DNA of 34,807 nucleotides, taken from assembly GCA_934085975.1 (NCBI GenBank), contig CAKOHT010000016.1, positions 1 through 34,807 on the forward strand, in the 5' to 3' direction. The number at the start of each line of letters is the position of its first letter. Positions within the stretch are counted from its first letter, which is position 1. Position numbers and translations under genes: made by a program. Source of the stretch: an uncultured Cetobacterium sp. (GTDB lineage Bacteria > Fusobacteriota > Fusobacteriia > Fusobacteriales > Fusobacteriaceae). The notes under the pieces were generated by a model. The model saw only the letters and a program-made list of their open reading frames with translations, had not been told where the DNA came from and made no database searches. Positions 28,488 to 34,807 of this stretch are shown one piece after another.

Positions 28488-28526
28488 AAAATGACTATCA
28501 AATGTTTATAATTTGACAGTCATTTA
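28488..28526. terminator. terminator between convergent small genes
   Basis: AATGACT-A-TCAAAT (28490-28503) pairs with ATTTGA-C-AGTCATT (28511-28524) as a 13-bp stem with one A-C mismatch and loop GTTTATA. Leftward it is followed by a long T-rich run, making it a good terminator for the DUF2325 gene; rightward the T-run is delayed. Confidence 0.75.
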
Positions 28527-28538
28527 CTTATAATTTTT

Positions 28539-28817
28539 TCATTTATACATTTTATCTAAATTTTCTTTTAGTTTTGAGATGCTGTTATTATTTAAGTGTA
28601 CGATTGGTATATTTTGAGTTTTACAAACTTTATTACAGTTATTTAAAAGATTGTGACTAACTAAGTTAGTAAAGATTATGCACATTTCACAATTTTTAAT
28701 TTTTTTACAGAAATTTGGACATTGAGTATTGTAAACTTTTCCTTTTAAATTATAAGATTTTAATAGTTCTAAGTACTCTCGCTCTCCCCTTTTTAAGCCA
28801 CCAACAATAGCAATCAT
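28539..28817 (-). CDS. DUF2325 domain protein, cysteine-rich
   Basis: A 92-residue single-domain protein. MIAIVGGLKRGEREYLELLKSYN and the later IIFTNLVSHNL ... CKTQNIPIVHLNNN follow the DUF2325 pattern (a Rossmann-like small domain with VVGG...R and a T..VSH motif). Six cysteines are notable: Cys33, 37, 43 and 46 (C-x3-C-x5-C-x2-C) and Cys61, Cys65. These could bind a metal or cluster or form a redox group, but the family function is unknown. GGGAGG lies about eight bases before the ATG. It is 18 bases downstream of the DUF2023 gene and shares its transcript. Confidence 0.8.
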   Translation of the reverse strand: MIAIVGGLKRGEREYLELLKSYNLKGKVYNTQCPNFCKKIKNCEMCIIFTNLVSHNLLNNCNKVCKTQNIPIVHLNNNSISKLKENLDKMYK

Positions 28818-28835
28818 TTCCTTTACCTCCCTTTT

Positions 28836-29171
28836 TTATGAAACTTTTATATTCTTTTTATTTTTAAATTGTATATATCTATCGCATTGTTTTTTTCTAT
28901 CATATCCTAACATTATTCCAAGAATAAAGTCTTCTTCAGCTGAATATTCAGATAAATTAGGTTTGTCAATCTTTTTTATAACATTGATACAAGATTCGTC
29001 ACCAAAAAAAACGTTGTATCTCCCATTTTTCAATTTATATATTTTATAAGCAATCTTTTTTGTCTCTAATTTGTTTTCTACAAAACTTAATAAGTCTTCA
29101 GAAATAGTGTGTAATATTAGATTTCTTATCCCTTTTTCAAATTCATATATATGATGAATAAAAACTTCCAT
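28836..29171 (-). CDS. DUF2023 family protein
   Basis: A 111-residue soluble protein. The N-terminal HHIYEFEKGIRNLILHT, central VFFGDESCINVI, and C-terminal SAEEDFILGIMLGYDRKKQCDRYIQF are the family hallmarks. DUF2023 proteins have no proven role; from general knowledge they often occur near flavodoxin or iron genes. The ATG has GGAGG seven bases upstream. A strong promoter lies 30-60 bases further back. It heads a two-gene leftward operon with the DUF2325 gene. Confidence 0.82.
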   Translation of the reverse strand: MEVFIHHIYEFEKGIRNLILHTISEDLLSFVENKLETKKIAYKIYKLKNGRYNVFFGDESCINVIKKIDKPNLSEYSAEEDFILGIMLGYDRKKQCDRYIQFKNKKNIKVS

Positions 29172-29199
29172 AGATTACCTCCAAAAATTTGATATATAA

Positions 29200-29228
29200 A
29201 TATTAACACAATATACTTTAAATGTCAA
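29200..29228 (-). promoter_or_regulatory. promoter of the DUF2023-DUF2325 operon
   Basis: Reading leftward: TTGACA (29223-29228, perfect), 17 bases, TAATAT (29200-29205) with extended TGT. It lies 29-57 bases upstream of the DUF2023 ATG. Confidence 0.65.
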
Positions 29229-29254
29229 TTATTTTTATTATCAAAGTATTTTTA

Positions 29255-29290
29255 TAAAAAAATAAAGTGATAATCCACTTTATTTTTTGA
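29255..29290 (-). terminator. terminator of the M20-HAD operon
   Basis: A perfect 10-bp stem, AAATAAAGTG (29260-29269) / CACTTTATTT (29276-29285), loop ATAATC. It overlaps the HAD gene's stop codon. Reading leftward it is followed by a TTTTTATAAA tract. Confidence 0.75.
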
Positions 29291-30089
29291 ATATTAAATT
29301 TTCTATAATTCCCGCTACTCCACTATTATTATTCGAAGTTGAAATGAATTTACAAATATTTTTTATTTCAGATTTTGCATTTCCAACACACGTAGGCATA
29401 CCAACTATTTTAAGCATAGGTAAATCGTTATAAGAATCACCTATAGCAATTATTTCATTTTGAGCTATACCTAATTTTTTAGCTAGTTTGAGTAGTGAAC
29501 TGCCTTTGTCAATACCAAGTTTTGTGACTTCTAAAAAAAAGGGTTTAGATATAGAAATAGAAAATTCATTTCCAAGTTCATCTTTTAATTTTTCTTCAAC
29601 CTGTTTTAAATATTTTGGTTCTGCTAGTAAAATACATTTAACACAATCTTTATCGATAGTAGCTTTGAAATTTTTTACTTTTTCAAAGGGCATTTTAGTC
29701 AGTTCAACTTCAACCTCAATATATGAGCTATAATCTTCAGAGACAATTGAGTCATCCAAATAGGTAATTATTTCAACATTATTTTTTTTGCTGAAATCAT
29801 ACAGAAGGTGGATGTCTTCTTTAGTGAGAGTCTCTTCTGAAATATTTTGATTAGTTTTGCAATTAGTTATAATAGAACCGTTATAGGAAAGAATAAAGCT
29901 ACCGAATTTATCCAGTTTTAATTCTTGTGCTAAATCCCTCATTGCATATGTAGGTCTACCAGAAGCAAGGACAAATATAACTCCATTTTCTTGAGCTTTT
30001 ATTATGGCTTCTTTATCTTTATCAGATATTTTACCGTGAGAATTTAAAAGAGTATCATCAAGGTCACTAACAATCATTTTATATTTCAT
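29280..30089 (-). CDS. Cof-type HAD-IIB phosphatase
   Basis: A 269-residue HAD-superfamily sugar-phosphate or cofactor phosphatase. Motif I is SDLDDTLLN with the nucleophile Asp9 and Asp11. Motif II ASGRPTYAM and motif IV AIGDSYNDLPML (near 217-227) are complete, and the IIB cap domain lies between. Substrate is not predictable. Its ATG lies inside the end of the M20 gene (11-base overlap), so the two are translationally coupled. A terminator overlaps its end. Confidence 0.9.
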   Translation of the reverse strand: MKYKMIVSDLDDTLLNSHGKISDKDKEAIIKAQENGVIFVLASGRPTYAMRDLAQELKLDKFGSFILSYNGSIITNCKTNQNISEETLTKEDIHLLYDFSKKNNVEIITYLDDSIVSEDYSSYIEVEVELTKMPFEKVKNFKATIDKDCVKCILLAEPKYLKQVEEKLKDELGNEFSISISKPFFLEVTKLGIDKGSSLLKLAKKLGIAQNEIIAIGDSYNDLPMLKIVGMPTCVGNAKSEIKNICKFISTSNNNSGVAGIIENLIFKK

Positions 30090-31212
30090 TTTTATCCTCC
30101 AAAAGTTTTATAAAGAGTTTAACTCCTTCAAGAAGAACTTTTTCATCAAAATTAAATGATGAGCTATGCAAAGGTGAAATAAAATTTTTCTCTTTATTTC
30201 TAGTTCCTAATAGAAAAAATATTCCGGGGATTTTTTCTTGATAAAAAGAAAAATCTTCAGCTAAAGCTAAAGTTTCTCCTTGAATAAAATTAAAACTTTT
30301 GGAAATTTTTAGGAAATTATTATAAAGAGTTTCATCATTTATAACAGGGGGATAAAGAACTCTAAATTCTTCCTCTATTTTAATGTTGAATGCGATTTCA
30401 ATTCCGTTATGTATTTTTTTCATTCTTTCTATGATCAAATCGGTATCTTCTTGGGAATATGTTCTAATTGTACCATAAAAATCTATAGAGCTAGAGATTA
30501 TATTTCTGGCTGTTCCACCGTTTATTTTACCAACCGTTATGACTCCAGCATTGAATGGAGAGAGATTTCTAGAAATAATACTTTGATAAGAATCTATAAT
30601 TTTAGTGAAAGGTATAAGAGGATCGATTGTTTTTTGAGGCATTCCTCCGTGACCACCTTTCCCGATAACTTTGCAGTCAAATTCTGTAGCTTGAGCAAAA
30701 AAAGGACCTGCCTTAGTTGAAATAGTTCCCTCTTCTAAATCTGGAAATAGATGGAAAGAATATATTTCTTTAACATTGAATTTTTCTAAAATTCCAGTTT
30801 CACATATGAATTTGGCTCCTCCTGGTCCTTCTTCAGCAGGTTGAAATATCAATAAGATGCTATAGTTTTGTGTTGGTTTTGTTGTTAAATATTTGGCAAA
30901 AGTCAAAAGAGTAGCGGTATGTCCATCATGTCCACAAGCGTGCATAAAACCGTTATGCTTTGAAGTAAACGTACAATTAGTTTCCTCTTGAATTGCAAGT
31001 GCATCTATATCAGCCCTAAAAGCAATACACTCTTTTTTTATTCCTGGAATATATAGGTAAATACCAGTTTCACAAATTGTATTTGGAGAATATCCCATAC
31101 TTTTTAATGTACTTATTATATACTCTTGAGTTTTAAACTCTTTAAAACCTATTTCGGGGATTTGATGTAGGTCTCTTCTATATTTTGTAATTTCATCTAA
31201 CAAGAAATTCAT
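30079..31212 (-). CDS. M20 amidohydrolase, candidate N-acetyl-LL-DAP deacetylase
   Basis: A 377-residue metal-dependent deacylase of the M20D (hippurate hydrolase/aminoacylase) family. The metal motif HACGHDGHTATLL has Cys93 and His95; the catalytic glutamates are in QPAEEGPGGAKF (Glu127-128). The dimerisation (lid) domain spans about 175-290. Members remove acyl groups from amino acids; YkuR of Bacillus removes acetate from N-acetyl-LL-diaminopimelate. Because the divergent operon carries the matching acetyltransferase dapH, that activity is the best guess here, though other N-acylamino acids remain possible. The ATG has GAGGAGG five or six bases upstream; its predicted promoter carries a 14-bp palindrome over the -10. 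Confidence 0.88.
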   Translation of the reverse strand: MNFLLDEITKYRRDLHQIPEIGFKEFKTQEYIISTLKSMGYSPNTICETGIYLYIPGIKKECIAFRADIDALAIQEETNCTFTSKHNGFMHACGHDGHTATLLTFAKYLTTKPTQNYSILLIFQPAEEGPGGAKFICETGILEKFNVKEIYSFHLFPDLEEGTISTKAGPFFAQATEFDCKVIGKGGHGGMPQKTIDPLIPFTKIIDSYQSIISRNLSPFNAGVITVGKINGGTARNIISSSIDFYGTIRTYSQEDTDLIIERMKKIHNGIEIAFNIKIEEEFRVLYPPVINDETLYNNFLKISKSFNFIQGETLALAEDFSFYQEKIPGIFFLLGTRNKEKNFISPLHSSSFNFDEKVLLEGVKLFIKLLEDKNEI

Positions 31213-31239
31213 AATTACCTCCTCTGTATAATTATTTAA

Positions 31240-31268
31240 ATAATAGTATTATTTTTTTATAAAGACAA
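31240..31268 (-). promoter_or_regulatory. promoter of the M20-HAD operon
   Basis: Reading leftward: TTGTCT (31263-31268), 17 bases, TATTAT (31240-31245). The perfect palindrome ATTATTTAAATAAT (31231-31244) overlaps the -10, a place where a repressor could act. AT-only palindromes can also arise by chance. Confidence 0.5.
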
Positions 31269-31378
31269 ATATATATATTAATAATTCATATTTTATGAAC
31301 TGATTAGAGATTATAGATATAGTTATTAAAAACGGTTAGAGTAAAAAAATAGAACAAAAAAAATAAAAAATTGATAAA

Positions 31379-31407
31379 TTAAAAATCACTCATAAAAGAA
31401 GTAAAAT
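31379..31407 (+). promoter_or_regulatory. possible promoter of the lysC-dapABH operon
   Basis: TTAAAA (31379-31384), 17 bases, TAAAAT (31402-31407), about 30 bases before the GTG. No lysine riboswitch (about 170 nt of conserved structure) fits in the leader, so control by lysine would have to work otherwise. Confidence 0.4.
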
Positions 31408-31437
31408 ATAGAAAATAGCAAAAGAGGTGAATTTATT

Positions 31438-32160
31438 GTGAGGATAGTATTAAAATATGGTGGAAGTTCGGTAGCTACTTTGGAAAAGATATCAAAAATA
31501 GCGAATTATATAAAGGAATTGAAAGAAAAAATAGATGAAATAGTGGTAGTGGTTTCAGCAATGGGAAAAACAACAGATGAATTGTTAAAAAAAGCATATT
31601 CTTTGGCGAGTGTTCCTAACAAAAGAGAGATTGATATGTTGATAAGTACAGGAGAGCAACAAAGTGCGGCGTTATTATCGCTGTCTTTAAATTCGATAGG
31701 ATGTAATGCTATTTCGTATACAGGATATCAGATTGGTTTAAAAACATTTGGTGAACATGGTAACAGTGAGATTGTGAGTATAGATAAAGAGTTCTTAGAA
31801 AATCAATTAAAAGAGCAAAAGATAGTTATAGTAGCTGGATTTCAAGGGGTTAATGAAAGTGGAGATATAACGACTTTGGGAAGAGGTGGATCAGACACAA
31901 CAGCAGTAGCTCTAGCCGGAATTTTAGGATGTGAGTGTAAAATTTATACAGATGTAGATGGAGTTTATACTGACGATCCAAAAAAAAATAGTTTAGCTAC
32001 TAAAATTGAAAAAATATCTTATGATGAGATGGCAAAAATGTCAAGAAATGGTGCGAAAGTTATGGAAGCAAAGGCGGTAATGATTGGTAAAAAGTATGGA
32101 GTTCCAATTTTTGTGGGTGAAAGCCTTGGGAGTGAAAAAGGAACTTATATAGTAGAGTAA
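31438..32160 (+). CDS. lysC: aspartokinase, catalytic domain only
   Basis: This phosphorylates L-aspartate, the first step to lysine, DAP, threonine and methionine. The 240 residues hold the full amino-acid-kinase fold: KYGGSSVAT (6-14), STGEQQSAALLS (70-81), GRGGSDTTA (148-156), YTDVDGVYTDDP and a MEAKAVMI segment. The usual C-terminal ACT regulatory domains (about 160 residues) are absent; the chain ends cleanly after GSEKGTYIVE with no frameshifted ACT domain recognisable after it. It may therefore escape feedback inhibition by lysine or threonine. The start is GTG with GAGGTGA seven bases upstream. First gene of the dap operon; dapA follows after 90 bases. Confidence 0.92.
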   Translation: MRIVLKYGGSSVATLEKISKIANYIKELKEKIDEIVVVVSAMGKTTDELLKKAYSLASVPNKREIDMLISTGEQQSAALLSLSLNSIGCNAISYTGYQIGLKTFGEHGNSEIVSIDKEFLENQLKEQKIVIVAGFQGVNESGDITTLGRGGSDTTAVALAGILGCECKIYTDVDGVYTDDPKKNSLATKIEKISYDEMAKMSRNGAKVMEAKAVMIGKKYGVPIFVGESLGSEKGTYIVE

Positions 32161-32250
32161 GAAAAAAGTGAGAAATGAATTGAAATTTTTAAACATAAAA
32201 GATAAGATAAGGATAGTGGTAAAGAATAATTCAGTGATGGAGGTAGACGA

Positions 32251-33126
32251 ATGTTTAAAGGATCAGGAGTAGCGCTGGTAACACCATTTAATGAAGATAT
32301 GAGTGTGAATTATTCAAAAGTGTCAGAATTAGTGGAATATCATTGTCAAAATAATACAGATGCTCTTATAATACTGGGAACAACAGGAGAAACGAGTACA
32401 CTCACAGATAATGAAAAAGTTAAAATAGTGGAAACTGTGATAGAAGTAAATAGAAAGAGACTACCGATAATAGTTGGAGCAGGTAGTAATAACACAATTC
32501 AAGCGATAGAGATAGCAAAAAAATATGAAAAATTAGGTATTGATGGATTATTATTGGTAACTCCTTATTATAATAAAGGGAATGAGGATGGCATATATAA
32601 ACACTTTGTATCTATAGCTGAATTTGTGAATTTACCAATAATGCTATATAATGTTCCCGGAAGAACAGGGGTTAACTTGTCAATTAATCTATTAAAAAAG
32701 TTGGCCAAACATAAAAATATAGTAGCTTTAAAAGAAGCTAGTGGTGATATATCATATGCTTGTGAAGTTGCAAGATCAGTCCCTGGGTTGGCATTGTATT
32801 CAGGAAATGATGATATAATTATACCCTTAATGTCGATTGGTGCTGTTGGAGCAGTTTCAGTTTTAGCCAACATAGAGCCTAAAGTGGTTCATAATATGAT
32901 CTATAGTTTTTTTAATGGGGATGTAAAAGAAGCACAAAGAATACAGCTGAGATACAACGGTTTAGTTAAGTCACTATTTGTAGAGGTCAATCCTATTCCA
33001 GTAAAAGAAGCAATGAATATTTTAGGAAGAAATGTTGGAAAATGTCGTTTACCTCTAGGTGATATGGATGAAAAGAACATATCTATATTGAGAAAAGAAC
33101 TTGGAGAAGTGGGTGAAATGGTTTGA
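32251..33126 (+). CDS. dapA: 4-hydroxy-tetrahydrodipicolinate synthase
   Basis: This condenses pyruvate with aspartate semialdehyde, the committed step to DAP and lysine. The 291-residue TIM barrel shows the pyruvate Schiff-base Lys161 (ALKEASGD), catalytic Tyr133 (LYNVPGRTG), Thr44-Thr45 (GTTGE) and Tyr107. Length is normal. A TGGAGG site lies seven bases before the ATG. Its stop overlaps the dapB start by four bases, so translation is coupled. Confidence 0.97.
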   Translation: MFKGSGVALVTPFNEDMSVNYSKVSELVEYHCQNNTDALIILGTTGETSTLTDNEKVKIVETVIEVNRKRLPIIVGAGSNNTIQAIEIAKKYEKLGIDGLLLVTPYYNKGNEDGIYKHFVSIAEFVNLPIMLYNVPGRTGVNLSINLLKKLAKHKNIVALKEASGDISYACEVARSVPGLALYSGNDDIIIPLMSIGAVGAVSVLANIEPKVVHNMIYSFFNGDVKEAQRIQLRYNGLVKSLFVEVNPIPVKEAMNILGRNVGKCRLPLGDMDEKNISILRKELGEVGEMV

Positions 33127-33821
33127 AAGTAGCTGTACACGGGACAGGGGCAATGGGAAAAATTCTTAAAAAGGTTGGAGCAGATAGAATAGTTGCTTTT
33201 GTAGATGATATCAAAGAGATAGATATTGAAAAAAAAATAGATGTTGTTATAGATTTTTCACATTTTAGTAAGATAAACGATTTATTAGATGGATGTGTGG
33301 AGAGAGGGTATCCATTAGTGATATGCACAACAGGATATAGCGAGGAAGTTTTAGAAAAAATTATAGAAGCCTCTAAAAAGATACCTATATTATTATCATC
33401 CAATACATCTCTAGGAATCGCCGCTATAAATGATATGTTGGAAGAATTGGTTCAAAAATTAGAAGAAAGTTTCGATATAGAAATAATAGAAAAACATCAT
33501 AATAAAAAAATAGATTCGCCTAGCGGAACAGCGGTTACATTTACAGAAAATATTCAGAACTCTTTACGTGAAAAATATAGTGTTATTTATGGTAGAGAGT
33601 GTGTGGGTAAAAGAGCAAAGAAAGAGATTGGTGTTCATTCAGTGAGAGGTGGAACAATTGTAGGCGAACATACAATTATTTTTGCAGGAGAAGATGAAGT
33701 TGTGGAAATATCACATAAGGCTTTATCTAAAAAAATATTTGCAGTTGGTGCTTTAAAATGTGCCGAATTTCTTATAGGAAAACAACCAAAATTATATACA
33801 ATGAAAGATATTTTTGATTAG
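33123..33821 (+). CDS. dapB: 4-hydroxy-tetrahydrodipicolinate reductase
   Basis: This 232-residue NAD(P)H-dependent reductase makes tetrahydrodipicolinate. The dinucleotide motif VHGTGAMGK (5-13) is at the N-terminus, and EKHHNKKIDSPSGTA (123-137) holds the catalytic histidine pair and lysine. It is the short form, lacking the extra loops of the E. coli enzyme (273). The start is TTG 33123, overlapping the dapA TGA; it gives the canonical N-terminus, and a GGGTGA lies upstream. dapH follows after 15 bases. Confidence 0.95.
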   Translation: MKVAVHGTGAMGKILKKVGADRIVAFVDDIKEIDIEKKIDVVIDFSHFSKINDLLDGCVERGYPLVICTTGYSEEVLEKIIEASKKIPILLSSNTSLGIAAINDMLEELVQKLEESFDIEIIEKHHNKKIDSPSGTAVTFTENIQNSLREKYSVIYGRECVGKRAKKEIGVHSVRGGTIVGEHTIIFAGEDEVVEISHKALSKKIFAVGALKCAEFLIGKQPKLYTMKDIFD

Positions 33822-33836
33822 GAGAGTGGTACAAAA

Positions 33837-34538
33837 ATGAAATTAGAAACATCCGAAGAGTTGATAAGTTTTATAAAAAATTCTAAGAAAAAAACGCTAT
33901 CGAAGGCTTATATAAATGGAGTAATAGAATTTAAAAATGACAATATTTTTATATTTAAAGGCGAAGAGAGTAGCATTTTAATTGGAGATTGGAAAGAGAT
34001 TGAAGCTGTAATAGGAGAAAACAAACAAAATATAAAGAATTATTTTGTAGAAAATATTGCGAGAAATTCAGGAGTTCCTCTTCTTGATATTAAAAATATA
34101 AACGCAAGAATTGAACCAGGTGCAGTAATAAGAGATAGAGTAAAAATTGGTGATAATGCTGTCGTAATGATGGGCGCAATTGTAAATATTGGAGCAGAGA
34201 TTGGGGAAGAAACTATGATAGACATGAACGCTGTACTTGGTGGGAGGGCTATTGTAGGAAAAAGATGTCATATAGGTGCAGGAACGGTATTGGCTGGTGT
34301 AATAGAGCCGCCATCAGCTCAACCAGTGATAGTGGAAGATGATGTTGTGATTGGTGCGAATGCGGTTATAATTGAAGGAGTGAGAGTAGGAAAAGGTGCT
34401 GTTGTAGCGGCAGGAGCTGTTGTTTTACAAGATGTTCCTGCGGGTGCTGTTGTAGCGGGAAATCCTGCTAAAATTGTAAAATTAAAAGATGAGAAAACAG
34501 ACGAAAAAACAAAGTTGATTGACGATTTAAGAAAATAA
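33837..34538 (+). CDS. dapH: tetrahydrodipicolinate N-acetyltransferase
   Basis: This acetylates tetrahydrodipicolinate using acetyl-CoA, opening the acetylase branch of DAP synthesis (Bacillus YkuQ/DapH type). The 233 residues have an N-terminal alpha/beta domain of about 90 residues followed by a left-handed beta helix built of hexapeptide repeats (about 93-205: [61 protein letters not shown]). The [10 protein letters not shown] insert is the family's signature that separates it from the succinyl enzyme DapD. AGGAGAG precedes the ATG. Last gene of the operon, with a terminator after it. The N-acetyl-DAP aminotransferase is not in the window. Confidence 0.95.
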   Translation: MKLETSEELISFIKNSKKKTLSKAYINGVIEFKNDNIFIFKGEESSILIGDWKEIEAVIGENKQNIKNYFVENIARNSGVPLLDIKNINARIEPGAVIRDRVKIGDNAVVMMGAIVNIGAEIGEETMIDMNAVLGGRAIVGKRCHIGAGTVLAGVIEPPSAQPVIVEDDVVIGANAVIIEGVRVGKGAVVAAGAVVLQDVPAGAVVAGNPAKIVKLKDEKTDEKTKLIDDLRK

Positions 34539-34550
34539 AAAATGATTTTG

Positions 34551-34588
34551 AAGGTAGAAAAGATAATAATTTTCTATCTTTTTTTTAT
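34551..34588 (+). terminator. terminator of the lysC-dapABH operon
   Basis: An 11-bp stem, AAGGTAGAAAA (34551-34561) / TTTTCTATCTT (34570-34580), with one G-T wobble and loop GATAATAA, followed by a T7 run. Confidence 0.88.
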
Positions 34589-34616
34589 ATTATTAAGAAA
34601 AAAATAAAAAAACTTG

Positions 34617-34645
34617 TTGACGAAGTTTAAAATTTATGGTACTAT
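34617..34645 (+). promoter_or_regulatory. strong promoter, probably of an rRNA operon
   Basis: TTGACG (34617-34622), 17 bases, TACTAT (34640-34645) with an extended TGG; a perfect TATAAT (34643-34648) overlaps at a less favourable 20-base spacing. It follows directly after a terminator and drives a non-coding leader. Confidence 0.65.
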
Positions 34646-34656
34646 AATTTTTGTCA

Positions 34657-34807
34657 GCGGGAAACATCGCCGGCAAGAATTGTAGAGAAGGACATTAACA
34701 ACCGAATAGAGAAAATAGTCAGAAGTTATAAAAATAACAAAATGCCAGAAATGGCAAACCAATAAATGGTGTAAACGTAAGTCTTAGGACTTTAAATATA
34801 TTTGAAT
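34657..34807 (+). ncRNA. structured leader, likely 16S rRNA precursor 5' region
   Basis: No open reading frame or ribosome binding site is visible. Three small hairpins occur, each with a 5-bp stem and 4-nt loop: GTTAT-AAAA-ATAAC (34725-34738), TGCCA-GAAA-TGGCA (34743-34756) and AAGTC-TTAG-GACTT (34779-34792). The final bases ATATTTGAAT resemble the start of bacterial 16S rRNA (E. coli AAATTGAAGAGTTTGATC), so the mature gene probably begins at or just past the window edge. The identification is an inference. Confidence 0.5.

Noticed and set aside
31213..31437. Lysine riboswitch upstream of lysC
   Set aside because: The leader after the candidate promoter is only about 25-30 bases; no conserved lysine-riboswitch core is seen in the gap.

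Overview
The window is an AT-rich, low-GC bacterial chromosome segment that most resembles Fusobacteriota (Fusobacterium/Cetobacterium-like Fusobacteriaceae). The grounds are the strong AAA/ATA/TTA codon bias, strong AGGAGG ribosome binding sites, frequent GTG/TTG starts, an rnfCDGEAB operon, and amino-acid-fermentation genes (serine deaminase, RidA, Na+/H+ antiporter). The genus is an inference. Nearly all of it is compact, ordinary chromosome; the one visibly decayed patch is around 26.7-28.2 kb.

Layout. 1-655: seven tRNA genes (Arg, cut by the window edge, then Met/Ile2-type CAT, Glu, Ser, Phe, Val, Asp) ending in a terminator. 717-3571: two leftward transporter genes, a YfcC/DcuC-type carrier and a NupC-type nucleoside transporter, each with its own terminator. 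4053-16276: a long rightward housekeeping run, S4-domain yaaA, recF, a DUF721 (DciA-type) gene with a zinc ribbon, gyrB, gyrA, a UspA-like gene, a YfcE-like phosphodiesterase, pheS, pheT and an iron-sulfur L-serine deaminase, closed by a perfect 14-bp hairpin. 16343-22016: pth, then the complete Rnf ferredoxin:NAD+ oxidoreductase operon behind its own promoter. 22045-26659: leftward ridA, then a PfoR-like PTS_EIIC_2 membrane protein, an NhaC-type antiporter and an orphan Wzx-like flippase.

26670-28218 is accessory: an orphan type I restriction specificity gene (hsdS) carrying a three-copy 12-bp tandem repeat between its half-subunits, translationally coupled to a 28-codon remnant of hsdM, next to a gene-poor stretch that looks like insertion-sequence debris. 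Then come a small unknown gene, a DUF2023-DUF2325 pair, and a HAD phosphatase plus M20 deacylase pair. The deacylase is divergent from an operon of aspartokinase (catalytic domain only), dapA, dapB and dapH. Together these supply most of the acetylase branch of diaminopimelate/lysine synthesis (the aminotransferase, asd and dapF are not here), with the M20 enzyme the natural candidate for N-acetyl-LL-diaminopimelate deacetylase. The last 190 bases hold a strong promoter and a structured leader with three small hairpins, most likely running into a 16S rRNA gene just past the window edge.

I did not find a clear undescribed multi-gene system. The best leads are the orphan phase-variable-looking hsdS with its hsdM stub, the DUF721-zinc-ribbon gene between recF and gyrB, the ACT-less aspartokinase in an acetylase-type dap locus, and the cysteine-rich DUF2325/DUF2023 pair.
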